Source: Agrococcus sp. ProA11 (lineage in GTDB: Bacteria; Actinomycetota; Actinomycetes; Actinomycetales; Microbacteriaceae). Taken from it: 64,000 nt of DNA. Below the pieces are notes generated by a model, which had not been told where the DNA came from, ran no database searches, and saw only the letters and a program-made list of their open reading frames with translations. The stretch spans positions 1,612,001 through 1,676,000 of the forward strand of contig NZ_CP156989.1 in assembly GCF_039880525.1 (NCBI RefSeq). Direction: 5' to 3'. This document shows, one piece after another, positions 38,151-46,264 of this stretch. The translations under genes and the position numbers were made by a program. Position 1 is the stretch's first letter. The number at the start of each line of letters is the position of its first letter.

Positions 38151-39151
38151 GGCTGCTTCCTTCGGTTCTGGCTGGAGGGGTGCGATGCTGCGGGTCGGAT
38201 GCGCTCGGCGGCGCGCAGCCGCACGGGCGTGGAGCGCGGGTTGGCGGCGCGCTCCGCCTCATCGGCGAGCTCGGCGCCGCGCACGAGCAGGGTCAGGTGC
38301 GGGGCGTGCTCGGGCAGCTCGACCGGCAGGTCGCGGGGCGAGGTCGAGCTGGCCGCGGCCTGCAGCGCGCGCTTGACGATGCGATCCTCGAGCGACTGGT
38401 AGGCGAGCACGACCAGGCGCCCGCCGACCGCGAGCGCGTCGATCGCCGCGGGCATCGTGCGCTCGAGGATCGCGAGCTCCTGGTTGACCTCGATGCGCAG
38501 CGCCTGGAAGACGCGCTTCGCCGGGTGCCCCTGGTTGGCGAGCGCGCGCGGCGTCGCGGCCTGCAGGATGTCGACCAGCTGCGCCGAGGTCTCGATGGGC
38601 GCCTCGGCGCGCGCGGCGACGATCGCCCGGGCGTAGCGGTCGGCGAGCTTCTCGTCGCCGTAGACCTTGAACAGCCGGGAGAGCTCGCGATCGCTGCGCT
38701 CGGCGAGGATCGAGGCGGCGGTCACGTCGCCCGCCTGGCCCATGCGCATGTCGAGCGGCGCATCCTTGGCGTAGGCGAAGCCTCGGTCGGCGGCGTCGAG
38801 CTGCAGGCTGGAGACGCCGAGGTCGAGCAGGATCCCGTCCGCGGCGTCGACGCTGGCGGCAGCGACGGCGAGGTCGATGCGGTCGTAGGTGGTCTCGACC
38901 GGGCGGAACCGGTCGCCGAAGCGAGCGAGCCGCGCGCCGGCGAGCCGGATGGCGTCCGGGTCGCGGTCGATGCCGGCGACCACCAGGGTCGGGTGCGCGG
39001 CGAGCATCGCCTCGGTGTGGCCGCCCATGCCGAGGGTGCCGTCGACGACGACGGGGGTACGACCGGCGGCGACCGCCGTGTCGATGGCGGGTGCTAGCAG
39101 CTTGAGCGTGCGCTCGAGCATGACCGGGGTGTGGAGTGCGGATGCGTCCAT
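38147..39151 (-). CDS. rsmH: 16S rRNA (cytosine-N4) methyltransferase RsmH
   Basis: RsmH methylates C1402 in 16S rRNA. The 334-residue enzyme has the SAM-binding motif VVDGTLGMGGHTEAML and the HTPVML N-terminus typical of the family. The characteristic GILLDLGVSSLQLD and HPAKRVFQALRIEVN segments are intact. Start ATG 39151 chosen because MDASALHTPVML fits the family; an upstream start adds 17 residues. It is second in the division cluster after mraZ. Confidence 0.96.
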   Translation of the reverse strand: MDASALHTPVMLERTLKLLAPAIDTAVAAGRTPVVVDGTLGMGGHTEAMLAAHPTLVVAGIDRDPDAIRLAGARLARFGDRFRPVETTYDRIDLAVAAASVDAADGILLDLGVSSLQLDAADRGFAYAKDAPLDMRMGQAGDVTAASILAERSDRELSRLFKVYGDEKLADRYARAIVAARAEAPIETSAQLVDILQAATPRALANQGHPAKRVFQALRIEVNQELAILERTMPAAIDALAVGGRLVVLAYQSLEDRIVKRALQAAASSTSPRDLPVELPEHAPHLTLLVRGAELADEAERAANPRSTPVRLRAAERIRPAASHPSSQNRRKQP

Positions 39152-39247
39152 GTCGTTCCCGTCCCGTCTCGGCTCCTGATCCCCATCCGCGCGACGCGAC
39201 ACCGGGGAAGGTGTGTCGCGGCGCCCAGCTGAGGGTCACGAGCCGAG

Positions 39248-39679
39248 TCAGAAGATGCCGGGGATCACCTCCTCCGTCGTGCTCGCGAAGTCGGCTTCCT
39301 TTGCCGCGTAGTAGTCGTTCCAGGCCTGCGTGTCCCAGATCTCGGCGCGGCTGCCGGCACCGATCACCGTGAGGTCGCGGCCGAGGCCGGCGTAGTCGCG
39401 CAGGTTCGCCGGGATCGTCACGCGGTGCTGGCTGTCGGGCTGCTCGCTGGAGGCGCCGGAGAGGAAGAGTCGCAGGAAGTCGCGCGCACCGGCCGAGGTG
39501 AGCGGTGCCTGGCGGATCTGGTCGTGGACGCGCTCGAACTCGCGCATCGAGAAGACGTAGACGCAGCGCTCCTGACCGCGCGTGAGCACGAGTCCGCCCT
39601 CGAGCTCCTGCCGGAAGCGGGCGGGGAGAATGACGCGGCCCTTGTCGTCGAGCTTGGGCGTATGGGTGCCGAGGAACAC
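39248..39679 (-). CDS. mraZ: Transcriptional regulator MraZ
   Basis: MraZ is a SpoVT-AbrB fold repressor of its own cluster. The 143-residue protein has two AbrB-like halves with the conserved [11 protein letters not shown] and [15 protein letters not shown] motifs (DxGR and related). The start is a GTG at 39679, four bases after AGGGGG; an out-of-frame ATG overlaps it two bases upstream. Its direct-repeat operator lies 52-77 bases upstream. It is the first gene of the division and cell-wall cluster. Confidence 0.97.
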   Translation of the reverse strand: MFLGTHTPKLDDKGRVILPARFRQELEGGLVLTRGQERCVYVFSMREFERVHDQIRQAPLTSAGARDFLRLFLSGASSEQPDSQHRVTIPANLRDYAGLGRDLTVIGAGSRAEIWDTQAWNDYYAAKEADFASTTEEVIPGIF

Positions 39680-39730
39680 ATCGCCCCCTCTCGTCCGGCC
39701 TCAAGAGATCCACCGACGTCTGCCGATTTC

Positions 39731-39756
39731 CTCCACCGTACTCCACTTCCCGCCAC
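39731..39756 (-). promoter_or_regulatory. MraZ boxes: three direct repeats with 10-bp period
   Basis: On the minus strand three boxes GTGGCG, GTGGAG and GTGGAG lie exactly 10 bases apart (39756-39751, 39746-39741, 39736-39731). MraZ is known to bind direct GTGGNG-type repeats of this period upstream of its own gene, so this is the autoregulatory operator of the division cluster. Confidence 0.85.
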
Positions 39757-39810
39757 TCGGACAGAGAACTGCGTCATATTTGCGGCGTGTTCCCTGTATT
39801 CGTCGGGAGA

Positions 39811-39837
39811 AACTCGGTGGAGGAACTCTGCCGAGTT
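39811..39837. repeat. Inverted repeat AACTCGG/CCGAGTT upstream of mraZ
   Basis: A perfect 7-bp inverted repeat (39811-39817 and 39831-39837) with a 13-base centre containing GTGGAG on the plus strand. It lies in the 296-base gap between mraZ and the DUF3040 gene, upstream of the mraZ operator. Function unknown; a regulator site or weak hairpin is possible. Confidence 0.4.
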
Positions 39838-39921
39838 GCGGGCGCGCGAATGCCCTGCGGGCGTGGCCTCGCTTGCGTCGCCCTCCGGGAGTCGGGCGCG
39901 GACTGTGCTGCGGCAACGAGA

Positions 39922-39950
39922 AAGGGCCGACTCTGCTCGAGTCGACCCTT
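39922..39950 (-). terminator. Terminator of the DUF3040 gene
   Basis: AAGGG plus CGACTC pair with GAGTCG plus CCCTT around one C/A mismatch, loop TGCTC. The hairpin lies 26 bases beyond the DUF3040 stop on the minus strand and shields mraZ transcription. Confidence 0.75.
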
Positions 39951-39975
39951 CGTGTGGAGCGAAGTGGAGTGGCGG

Positions 39976-40356
39976 CTACCGCTGCTGGTTGCGGTCGTCC
40001 CACTCCTGCGAGAGACGGTCCATCAGGCTCTGCGACTGCTTCGGCGCTGCCGGCCCCTTCGCCGCCTGCCCGCCAGCGGCTGCTTCCTCGCCGGTGGCCG
40101 GCCGCGAGGCCGAGAGCGCCCAGAGCGCGCCCACCACGGCGACCGCGAATCCGGCGACGCCGATGAGGGCGAGCTTCATGCTGACGCCGACGACGATGAG
40201 CACCAGGCCGACGACGACGCCGAGCAGCCCGACGGCCACCTTTGTGTAGTCGACGGTGCGCGGACCCGACGAGGTGTTGACGATGTCTGCCTCGTGCTTG
40301 TAGAGATTGCGCTCCATCTCGTCGAGCAATCGCTGCTCGTGCTCTGAGAGGCCCAT
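39976..40356 (-). CDS. DUF3040 family membrane protein
   Basis: A 126-residue actinobacterial protein with a charged N-terminus (MGLSEHEQRLLDEMERNLY, typical of DUF3040), two membrane helices at about residues 40-60 and 62-82, and an Ala/Gln-rich cytoplasmic tail. Function is unknown. The M. tuberculosis counterpart Rv2169c also lies between mraZ and the polyprenyl synthase region. It has its own terminator. Confidence 0.9.
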   Translation of the reverse strand: MGLSEHEQRLLDEMERNLYKHEADIVNTSSGPRTVDYTKVAVGLLGVVVGLVLIVVGVSMKLALIGVAGFAVAVVGALWALSASRPATGEEAAAGGQAAKGPAAPKQSQSLMDRLSQEWDDRNQQR

Positions 40357-40433
40357 CTCGCACCCCCTTCGGTCAACCGGTGCGGTTGTTCAGTCTACGT
40401 GGTTCGGCTGTCAATCGCATGTGGCTCAATAGC

Positions 40434-41555
40434 ATGGTGCCTGTGTCAGCACAGCAGCGCTTCGCCCTGGCCGTCGAGGCCGCCATCCACGCCTACCTGG
40501 ACGAGCGCGAGCGCGCGCTGCGCGAGATCTCGGCCGATGCCGCGCCGCTGCTGGCCCTGGTGCGCGAGATGGTCTCGGGCGGCAAGCGGGTGCGGAGCGC
40601 CTTCGTGCTCTGGGGCTGGCGCGCCGTCCGCGGCGCAGCGCCCGACGCATCCCACACCGCCGGCACGGAGCAGGATCCCGAGTGGGCCGACGTGATCGGC
40701 ATCGCGACCGCGATGGAGCTCTTCCACGCGGCGGCGCTCGTGCACGACGACATCATCGACCAGTCCGACACCCGCAGGGGCAAGCCGGCGATGCATCGCG
40801 CGCTCGAGGCGATGCACCGTGACGGCGAATGGGTCGGCACGGCCGGCGCCTGGGGCGAGCATGCCGCGGTGCTGGTCGGCGATCTGCTGCTCAACTGGGC
40901 GGACGACCGGATGCTGCTCGCCTGCCGCGGCGCGATGCACGGCGACGCGGTGCACGACGCCTACCGCCGCATGCGCGAGGAGGTCACCTTCGGGCAGTAC
41001 CTCGACGTGCTCGAGGAGGCCGCGTGGATCCGCCAGGAGTCGACCGCGCTGCTGGACCGTGCGCACACCGTCGCGGTCTACAAGTCGGCGAAGTACTCGG
41101 TCGAGGCGCCGCTCACCCTCGGCGCGCTGCTCGCGGGCGCCGCGCCCGCGCAGCTCGACGCGCTCGCCGGCTACGGGCTGCCGGTCGGCGTCGCCTTCCA
41201 GATGCGCGACGACCTGCTGGGGGTCTTCGGCGACCCGGAGGTGACGGGCAAGCCCGCCGGCGACGATCTCCGCGAGGGCAAGCGCACGGTGCTGATCGAG
41301 ATCGCGCGGCAGCGGCTCTCCTCCGGCGTGCGCACCATGCTCGACGAGCTGCTCGGCGACCGGGAGCTCGACGAGCGCCAGATCGCGCTGCTGCAGGATG
41401 CCATCCAGCGCTCCGAGGCGCCGGAGCGCATCGAGGCGCTCATCGACCGCGCGGTCGGCGAAGCGCTCGAGTCGCTGCACGAGGTGGAGCTGTCGCGCGC
41501 GGCCGTGCTCGAGCTCGAGCGACTGGCCGACACGGTCGCGAAGCGCGACCGCTAG
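40434..41555 (+). CDS. Polyprenyl (geranylgeranyl-type) diphosphate synthase
   Basis: This prenyl transferase condenses isopentenyl diphosphate units to make linear isoprenoids for carrier lipids, quinones or carotenoids. The 373-residue protein has the first aspartate-rich motif DDIID at about 105-109 and the second DDLLGVFGD near 259. Position near DUF3040, Rv2175c-like and the kinase matches idsA2 in M. tuberculosis. The start is uncertain: ATG 40434, GTG 40437 or GTG 40443, with no ribosome site before any of them, so the transcript may be leaderless. Chain length is not predictable. Confidence 0.88.
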   Translation: MVPVSAQQRFALAVEAAIHAYLDERERALREISADAAPLLALVREMVSGGKRVRSAFVLWGWRAVRGAAPDASHTAGTEQDPEWADVIGIATAMELFHAAALVHDDIIDQSDTRRGKPAMHRALEAMHRDGEWVGTAGAWGEHAAVLVGDLLLNWADDRMLLACRGAMHGDAVHDAYRRMREEVTFGQYLDVLEEAAWIRQESTALLDRAHTVAVYKSAKYSVEAPLTLGALLAGAAPAQLDALAGYGLPVGVAFQMRDDLLGVFGDPEVTGKPAGDDLREGKRTVLIEIARQRLSSGVRTMLDELLGDRELDERQIALLQDAIQRSEAPERIEALIDRAVGEALESLHEVELSRAAVLELERLADTVAKRDR

Positions 41556-41590
41556 CCCGGCGCTGCAGCCGCAACCCGAGCGAGGCTAGC
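41551..41590. terminator. Inverted repeat spanning two convergent stop codons
   Basis: GCTAGCC (41551-41557) and GGCTAGC (41584-41590) pair perfectly across 26 bases. Each arm contains a stop codon, TAG of the synthase and TAG of the Rv2175c-like gene. The long loop makes terminator strength doubtful. Confidence 0.4.
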
Positions 41591-41948
41591 CCTGCAGCTG
41601 CGCGGCGCGACGGACCTCGGCCTTGCGGCCCTGGCGCATCGCGGCGAGCGGCGTCGTACCGAGCGCGTCGTCCTCGCCGATCAGCCAGTCGATCGCCTCT
41701 TCCTCGGTGAACCCCAGATCGAGCAGCACGAGCAGCGTGCCCCGCACCTCACTCATGGGCTCGCCGTCGCGCAGCACCGCGGCCGGCACCTGGACCGGCC
41801 CGTTCCTGCGCGTCGCCGGAAGCCGATGCTCCTCGATCAGGCGGTGGATGCGGCCAACGGGCTGGCCGAGGATCTCGACCAGGTCGGGCACGGTGAGCCA
41901 CTCGGGCTCGGGGTTGGCGGTGTCCTGGGTCAGTGGGTCGTGCGTCAC
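41586..41948 (-). CDS. Rv2175c-family DNA-binding protein
   Basis: A 120-residue protein with a winged-helix-like N-terminal domain (VPDLVEILGQPVGRIHRLIEEHRLPA) and a C-terminal helical part. The mycobacterial homologue Rv2175c binds DNA and is phosphorylated by the adjacent kinase PknL; here the kinase is divergently transcribed 78 bases away, so the same pairing is likely. The GTG at 41948 lies directly after GGAGGG, an unusually short spacing, so the start is less certain. No clear phosphorylation site can be pointed out. Confidence 0.85.
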   Translation of the reverse strand: MTHDPLTQDTANPEPEWLTVPDLVEILGQPVGRIHRLIEEHRLPATRRNGPVQVPAAVLRDGEPMSEVRGTLLVLLDLGFTEEEAIDWLIGEDDALGTTPLAAMRQGRKAEVRRAAQLQG

Positions 41949-42014
41949 CCCTCCATCATGCCTTGACTCGGCAGCCGGTCGGCGTGGAGCACCGCAGATC
42001 GGCCCCGCAGCGCC

Positions 42015-42020
42015 TAGTCT
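42015..42020 (+). promoter_or_regulatory. -10 box for leaderless kinase transcript
   Basis: TAGTCT ends six bases before the GTG start of the kinase gene. No ribosome site fits between, so transcription probably begins at the start codon. Confidence 0.5.
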
Positions 42021-42026
42021 CGCTGC

Positions 42027-43937
42027 GTGCCCGTCGACTCCCGCGATCCCGTCATCGGACGGACGATCGACCGTCGCTACGAGGTGGGCGATCGGATCGC
42101 GCGCGGCGGCATGGCGAGCGTGTACATCGGGCTCGACCTGCGACTCGACCGCAAGGTGGCGGTCAAGGTCATGCACCCGCATCTGGGCGACGACCCGGAG
42201 TTCCGCGAGCGCTTCATCCAGGAGGCGAAGGCCGCGGCACGGCTGGCGCACCCGAACGTCGTCAACACCTACGACCAGGGCGAGGACGGCGACCTGGCCT
42301 GGCTGGTGATGGAGCTCGTGCCCTCGATCACGCTGCGCGACCTGCTCGCCGAGCGCGGCCGCATCACCGCCGAGCAGTCGCTCGACGTGCTGGAGGCGGT
42401 GCTCGCGGGTCTCGCGGCGGCGCACCGCGCCGGGATCGTGCACCGCGACCTGAAGCCCGAGAACATCCTGCTCGCCCACGACGGCCGCATCAAGATCGGC
42501 GACTTCGGGCTGGCTCGCGCGGCGAGCGCGAACACCGCGACCGGGAAGGCACTGCTGGGCACGATCGCGTACCTCTCCCCCGAGCTCGTGACGCGCGGCA
42601 TCGCCGACACCCGCAGCGACATCTACGCGGTCGGCATCATGCTGTTCGAGATGCTCACCGGCACGCAGCCGTTCACGGGCGACGAGCCGATGCAGATCGC
42701 CTACCAGCACGCGAACGACGAGGTGCCGCTGCCGTCGAGCGTCGCCGGCGGCATCCCGGAGGCGCTCGACTCCCTCGTGCACTGGGCGACCCAGCGCGAT
42801 GCGAACCTGCGGCCGGCGGATGCGGGCGAGATGCTCGCAGAGCTGCACGCGATCCGCGAGCGGGGCATGCACGTGCCGACGACGGCGCTGCCGTTCCTCT
42901 CGGAGGACGACCGCTCGACGACCGTGATCGAGCGGCCGAGGAAGCCGCGCCGCACGATGGCCGCCGCGCCCGCGGTCGTGCAGGACGCCGGCGACGGCGT
43001 CGCGACGACCGCGCTGACGCGCCGAGTGACCGTGCGTCGCAGGCGCGGCATGCTGTGGCTGGGCCTCGTGCTGCTGGGCGCGCTGCTCGCCGCCGGGGTC
43101 GGCTGGTGGTTCAACCTCGGGCCCGGCGGCGACGTGACGGTGCCGCCGGTCGCGGGCGAGACCGAGCAGGCGGCGCTCGCGCTGCTGGAGGACTACGAGG
43201 TCGAGGTCGTCACCGACCACGACTACGACACCCCCGTCGGGCGCGCGCTGCGCACCGACCCCGCCGCCGGCGCCGTGCTCGGCAGAGGCGATCCCGTGCA
43301 GCTCGTGCTCTCCTCGGGCCGTCGCCAGCTGCCGCTGCCGGCCGTGGCCGGCACACCCGTCGATGAGGCTCGCACCGCCATCGCCGACGCGGGCTTCACG
43401 GTCGCTGACGAGCTCGACGAGGTCTTCCACGACTCGGCCGCCGGCACGGTCATCGCCGCCTACGCCGACGGCACCGACATCAGCCAGCTGGAGACCCTCG
43501 AGGAGCGCTCGCCGATCGCGATGCGGGTGTCGCTCGGATCGATCCCGGTGGCCGCGGGGCAGCCCGCCGACGACGCGCGGGCCGCCCTCGAGGCCGCGGG
43601 GCTCGAGGCCGACTTCAGCGCCGAGGAGCACTCCACCGAGGTGCCGACGGGCCACCTCATCCGCGTGAGCATCCCGGAGGGGCTGATCCGCACGGGCGAG
43701 ACCGTCTCCGGCGTCGTCTCGCTCGGGCCGCGCATGGTCACGGTGCCGGATGTCGTGGGCAAGCCCATCCCCGAGGCGCTCGAGGAGCTCCGTGCCGCAG
43801 GACTCGTGCCGGAGCTCGAGACGAACATCCCGGAACCGCTGTGGAGCTTCCCCGGCTCGAACATCCGCTCGCAGGGCACCGAGCCCGGCACCTCGGTCGA
43901 GGAGAACGCGACCGTGGCGCTCGACGCGACCTACTGA
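42027..43937 (+). CDS. PASTA-domain serine/threonine kinase, PknL/PknB-like
   Basis: This membrane receptor kinase is thought to sense cell-wall muropeptides. The 636-residue protein has a kinase domain at about residues 18-275 with Lys47, HRDLKPEN at 139-146 and DFGLA at 159-163. A basic juxtamembrane region follows and one membrane helix at about 342-361. Four PASTA repeats occupy the rest. It is divergent from the Rv2175c-like gene and convergent with aroG. By location it matches PknL; M. tuberculosis PknL lacks PASTA repeats, so architecture is more like PknB or Staphylococcus PrkC. GarA at 54.5 kb is a likely substrate. Confidence 0.93.
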   Translation: MPVDSRDPVIGRTIDRRYEVGDRIARGGMASVYIGLDLRLDRKVAVKVMHPHLGDDPEFRERFIQEAKAAARLAHPNVVNTYDQGEDGDLAWLVMELVPSITLRDLLAERGRITAEQSLDVLEAVLAGLAAAHRAGIVHRDLKPENILLAHDGRIKIGDFGLARAASANTATGKALLGTIAYLSPELVTRGIADTRSDIYAVGIMLFEMLTGTQPFTGDEPMQIAYQHANDEVPLPSSVAGGIPEALDSLVHWATQRDANLRPADAGEMLAELHAIRERGMHVPTTALPFLSEDDRSTTVIERPRKPRRTMAAAPAVVQDAGDGVATTALTRRVTVRRRRGMLWLGLVLLGALLAAGVGWWFNLGPGGDVTVPPVAGETEQAALALLEDYEVEVVTDHDYDTPVGRALRTDPAAGAVLGRGDPVQLVLSSGRRQLPLPAVAGTPVDEARTAIADAGFTVADELDEVFHDSAAGTVIAAYADGTDISQLETLEERSPIAMRVSLGSIPVAAGQPADDARAALEAAGLEADFSAEEHSTEVPTGHLIRVSIPEGLIRTGETVSGVVSLGPRMVTVPDVVGKPIPEALEELRAAGLVPELETNIPEPLWSFPGSNIRSQGTEPGTSVEENATVALDATY

Positions 43938-43953
43938 TCGCGCGGCCGCACCG

Positions 43954-45351
43954 TCACGGACGGGATGCGGCGCGCAGCTCCTCGGCGACCAGGAACGCGA
44001 GCTCCAGCGACTGCATGTGGTTCAGGCGCGGGTCGCACAGCGACTCGTAGCGGCTCTCCAGGGCGATCTCGTCGATCTCGGAGGAGCCGCCCAGGCACTC
44101 GGTCACGTCGTCGCCCGTGAGCTCGACGTGGATGCCGCCCGGGAACGTGCCGACCTGCTTGTGCGCCTCGAAGAAGCCGCGCACCTCGTCGACCACGTCG
44201 TCGAAGCGACGCGACTTGTAGCCGTTCTTGGTGGTGATGCCGTTGCCGTGCATGGGGTCGGTGACCCACAGCGGGGTCGACTCGAGCGACTTCGAGGCCT
44301 CGAGCAGGCCCGGCAGCACGTCGCGGATCCTGCCGGCGCCCATGCGGGTGATGAACGTCAGCCGGCCCGGCTCGCGCTCGGGATCGAGCTTGTCGACCAG
44401 CGCCTCCATGTCGGCGGGCGTCGTCGTCGGTCCGAGCTTGATGCCGATGGGGTTGCGCACCCGCGAGAAGAAGTCGACGTGCGCGCCATCGAGCTCGCGC
44501 GTGCGCTCACCGATCCACTGGAAGTGGCTGGAGGTGTTGTAGGCCAGGCCCGTGCGCGAGTCGATGCGCGTCAGGGGGCGCTCGTAGTCGAGCAGCAGGC
44601 CCTCGTGCCCGGTGAAGAACTCGACGCCCTTGAGCTCGTCGAAGTTGGCGCCGGCGGCCTCCATGAAGCGCACCGCCCGGTCGATCTCACCGGCGAGCGC
44701 CTCGTAGCGGGCGAAGGAGGGGTTCTCGGCGAAGCCCTTGTTCCACGAGTGCACCTGGCGCAGGTCGGCGAAGCCACCCTGCGTGAACGCGCGAACCAGG
44801 TTCAGCGTCGATGCGGCCATGTGGTAGCCGCGCAGGATGCGCTGCGGGTCGGCCGCGCGCGACTCCGGCGTGAAGTCGAAGCCGTTGACGATGTCGCCGC
44901 GGTACGCCGGCAGCGTGAGGTCGCCGCGCGTCTCGCTGTCGCTCGAGCGGGGCTTGGCGAACTGCCCGGCCATGCGGCCCATCTTGATGACGGGCATGGC
45001 GGCGCCGTAGGTCAGCACGACCGCCATCTGCAGGATGGTCTTGACACGGTTGCGGATGTTGTCGGCCGTGGCGCCCGCGAAGGTCTCGGCGCAGTCGCCG
45101 CCCTGCAGCAGGAAGGCCTCGCCGCGAGCGGCTGCCGCGAGCCGGTCGCGCAGCATGTCGACCTCGCCGGCGAACACCAGCGGCGGCGCGCTGCGCAGCT
45201 CTCGGCGCACCCGCTCGATGGCGTCCTCGTCCTGCCACGTCGGCTGCTGCTTGACCGGCAGCGCGCGATACGCATCCAGGCCCCGCTCGATCGCGGAGGG
45301 CTCGCCGAAGCCGCTCTCCAGGAGTTCGGGGATCGTGATCGCGTCAGTCAT
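43954..45351 (-). CDS. aroG: Class II DAHP synthase
   Basis: This metal enzyme condenses phosphoenolpyruvate and erythrose 4-phosphate, the first step of the shikimate pathway. The 465-residue protein is of the plant/actinobacterial type II, with QGGDCAETF (metal cysteine), GRMAGQFAKPRS, and the C-terminal DPMHGN and ECLGG motifs. It lies 16 bases from the kinase stop on the opposite strand; no clear terminator separates them. Next to plsC, as in M. tuberculosis Rv2178c. Confidence 0.97.
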   Translation of the reverse strand: MTDAITIPELLESGFGEPSAIERGLDAYRALPVKQQPTWQDEDAIERVRRELRSAPPLVFAGEVDMLRDRLAAAARGEAFLLQGGDCAETFAGATADNIRNRVKTILQMAVVLTYGAAMPVIKMGRMAGQFAKPRSSDSETRGDLTLPAYRGDIVNGFDFTPESRAADPQRILRGYHMAASTLNLVRAFTQGGFADLRQVHSWNKGFAENPSFARYEALAGEIDRAVRFMEAAGANFDELKGVEFFTGHEGLLLDYERPLTRIDSRTGLAYNTSSHFQWIGERTRELDGAHVDFFSRVRNPIGIKLGPTTTPADMEALVDKLDPEREPGRLTFITRMGAGRIRDVLPGLLEASKSLESTPLWVTDPMHGNGITTKNGYKSRRFDDVVDEVRGFFEAHKQVGTFPGGIHVELTGDDVTECLGGSSEIDEIALESRYESLCDPRLNHMQSLELAFLVAEELRAASRP

Positions 45352-45415
45352 GCATGCCTCAATGCTCTCGCGGCGCGCTCTGCACCACGCTCCAGTCTAC
45401 CGGCGCGCACGTGCG

Positions 45416-46123
45416 TCAGCGTCGGTCGGCCAGCGCCTTGCGCTCCGCCTCGACGCGAGCCTTCACGCTCGAGGCATAGGCATCGACGTACTCCTGGTCG
45501 GAGAGCCGGTTGATGGTGACCATGATCTCGTCCGTGATGGAGCGGAGCACGAAGCGGTCGCCCTCGAGGTTGTAGTAGCGCGAGAAGTCGATCGGCTCGC
45601 CGAAGATCATCCCGATCCGTCCGACGCGCGGGAGCCGACGACCGATGGGCATGATCTTCTCGGTGTCGACCATGACGCACGGGATGACCGGGACTCGCGC
45701 GTCGAGCACCATGCGCGCCACGCCCGTGCGGCCGCGGTAGAGCTTGCCGTCGGGGCTGCGGGTGCCCTCGGGGTAGATCCCGATCAGCTGCCCGCCCTGC
45801 AGGTGCTCGAGCGCCGCGTTCAGGCTCTGCGAGCTCTTCTCGCCACCGGAGCGATCCATCGGCAGCTGCCCGACCGCCAGGAAGAACCAGCGCAGGAGCC
45901 GGCCCTTGACGCCCTTGCCGTTGAAGTAGTCGGACTTGGCGAGGAAGTACACCCGCCGATGGAGCACGAGCGGCATGAGGAACGAGTCGATGACGGAGAG
46001 GTGGTTGCCGGCGATGATCGCGCCGCCCTGCTCGGGCACGTTGTCCAGGCCGACGACCCACGGCCGGAACACGCGGGTCATGTAGGGGCCGACGACCCAA
46101 TGCCGCAGCAGCCAGTAGATCAT
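45416..46123 (-). CDS. plsC: 1-acylglycerol-3-phosphate acyltransferase, PlsC family
   Basis: This membrane-associated enzyme acylates lysophosphatidate in phospholipid synthesis. The 235-residue protein has the catalytic NHLSVIDS (HX4D) at about 40-47 and the substrate motif PEGTRSPDG at about 117. I chose ATG 46123 because AAAGGAGG lies five bases upstream; a GTG six bases earlier overlaps that site. Divergent from the acyl-CoA synthetase gene, giving a lipid-metabolism pair as in M. tuberculosis Rv2182c/fadD15. Confidence 0.93.
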   Translation of the reverse strand: MIYWLLRHWVVGPYMTRVFRPWVVGLDNVPEQGGAIIAGNHLSVIDSFLMPLVLHRRVYFLAKSDYFNGKGVKGRLLRWFFLAVGQLPMDRSGGEKSSQSLNAALEHLQGGQLIGIYPEGTRSPDGKLYRGRTGVARMVLDARVPVIPCVMVDTEKIMPIGRRLPRVGRIGMIFGEPIDFSRYYNLEGDRFVLRSITDEIMVTINRLSDQEYVDAYASSVKARVEAERKALADRR

Positions 46124-46226
46124 CGCCACCTCCTTTGGCAGTCGAGCCTAGGGCAGGCCGCTCACCCGCACCGACATGCCGGGCACGGACGAGCACGCCC
46201 GTGAGAGATCCTCGGCCGTCCGACCG

Positions 46227-46232
46227 TAGACT
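46227..46232 (+). promoter_or_regulatory. -10 box of fadD15
   Basis: TAGACT, a standard actinobacterial -10, about 33 bases before the fadD15 GTG and ahead of its GAAGGAG ribosome site. The -35 is unclear. Confidence 0.5.
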
Positions 46233-46264
46233 GATGCCAACGCACGACCGCCGAAGGAGTCCAA

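Noticed and set aside
40446-41480. Minus-strand frame across the polyprenyl synthase
   Set aside because: Antisense shadow of a gene with both aspartate-rich motifs.
42701-43114. Minus-strand frame inside the kinase gene
   Set aside because: Shadow frame; no ribosome site and no similarity.
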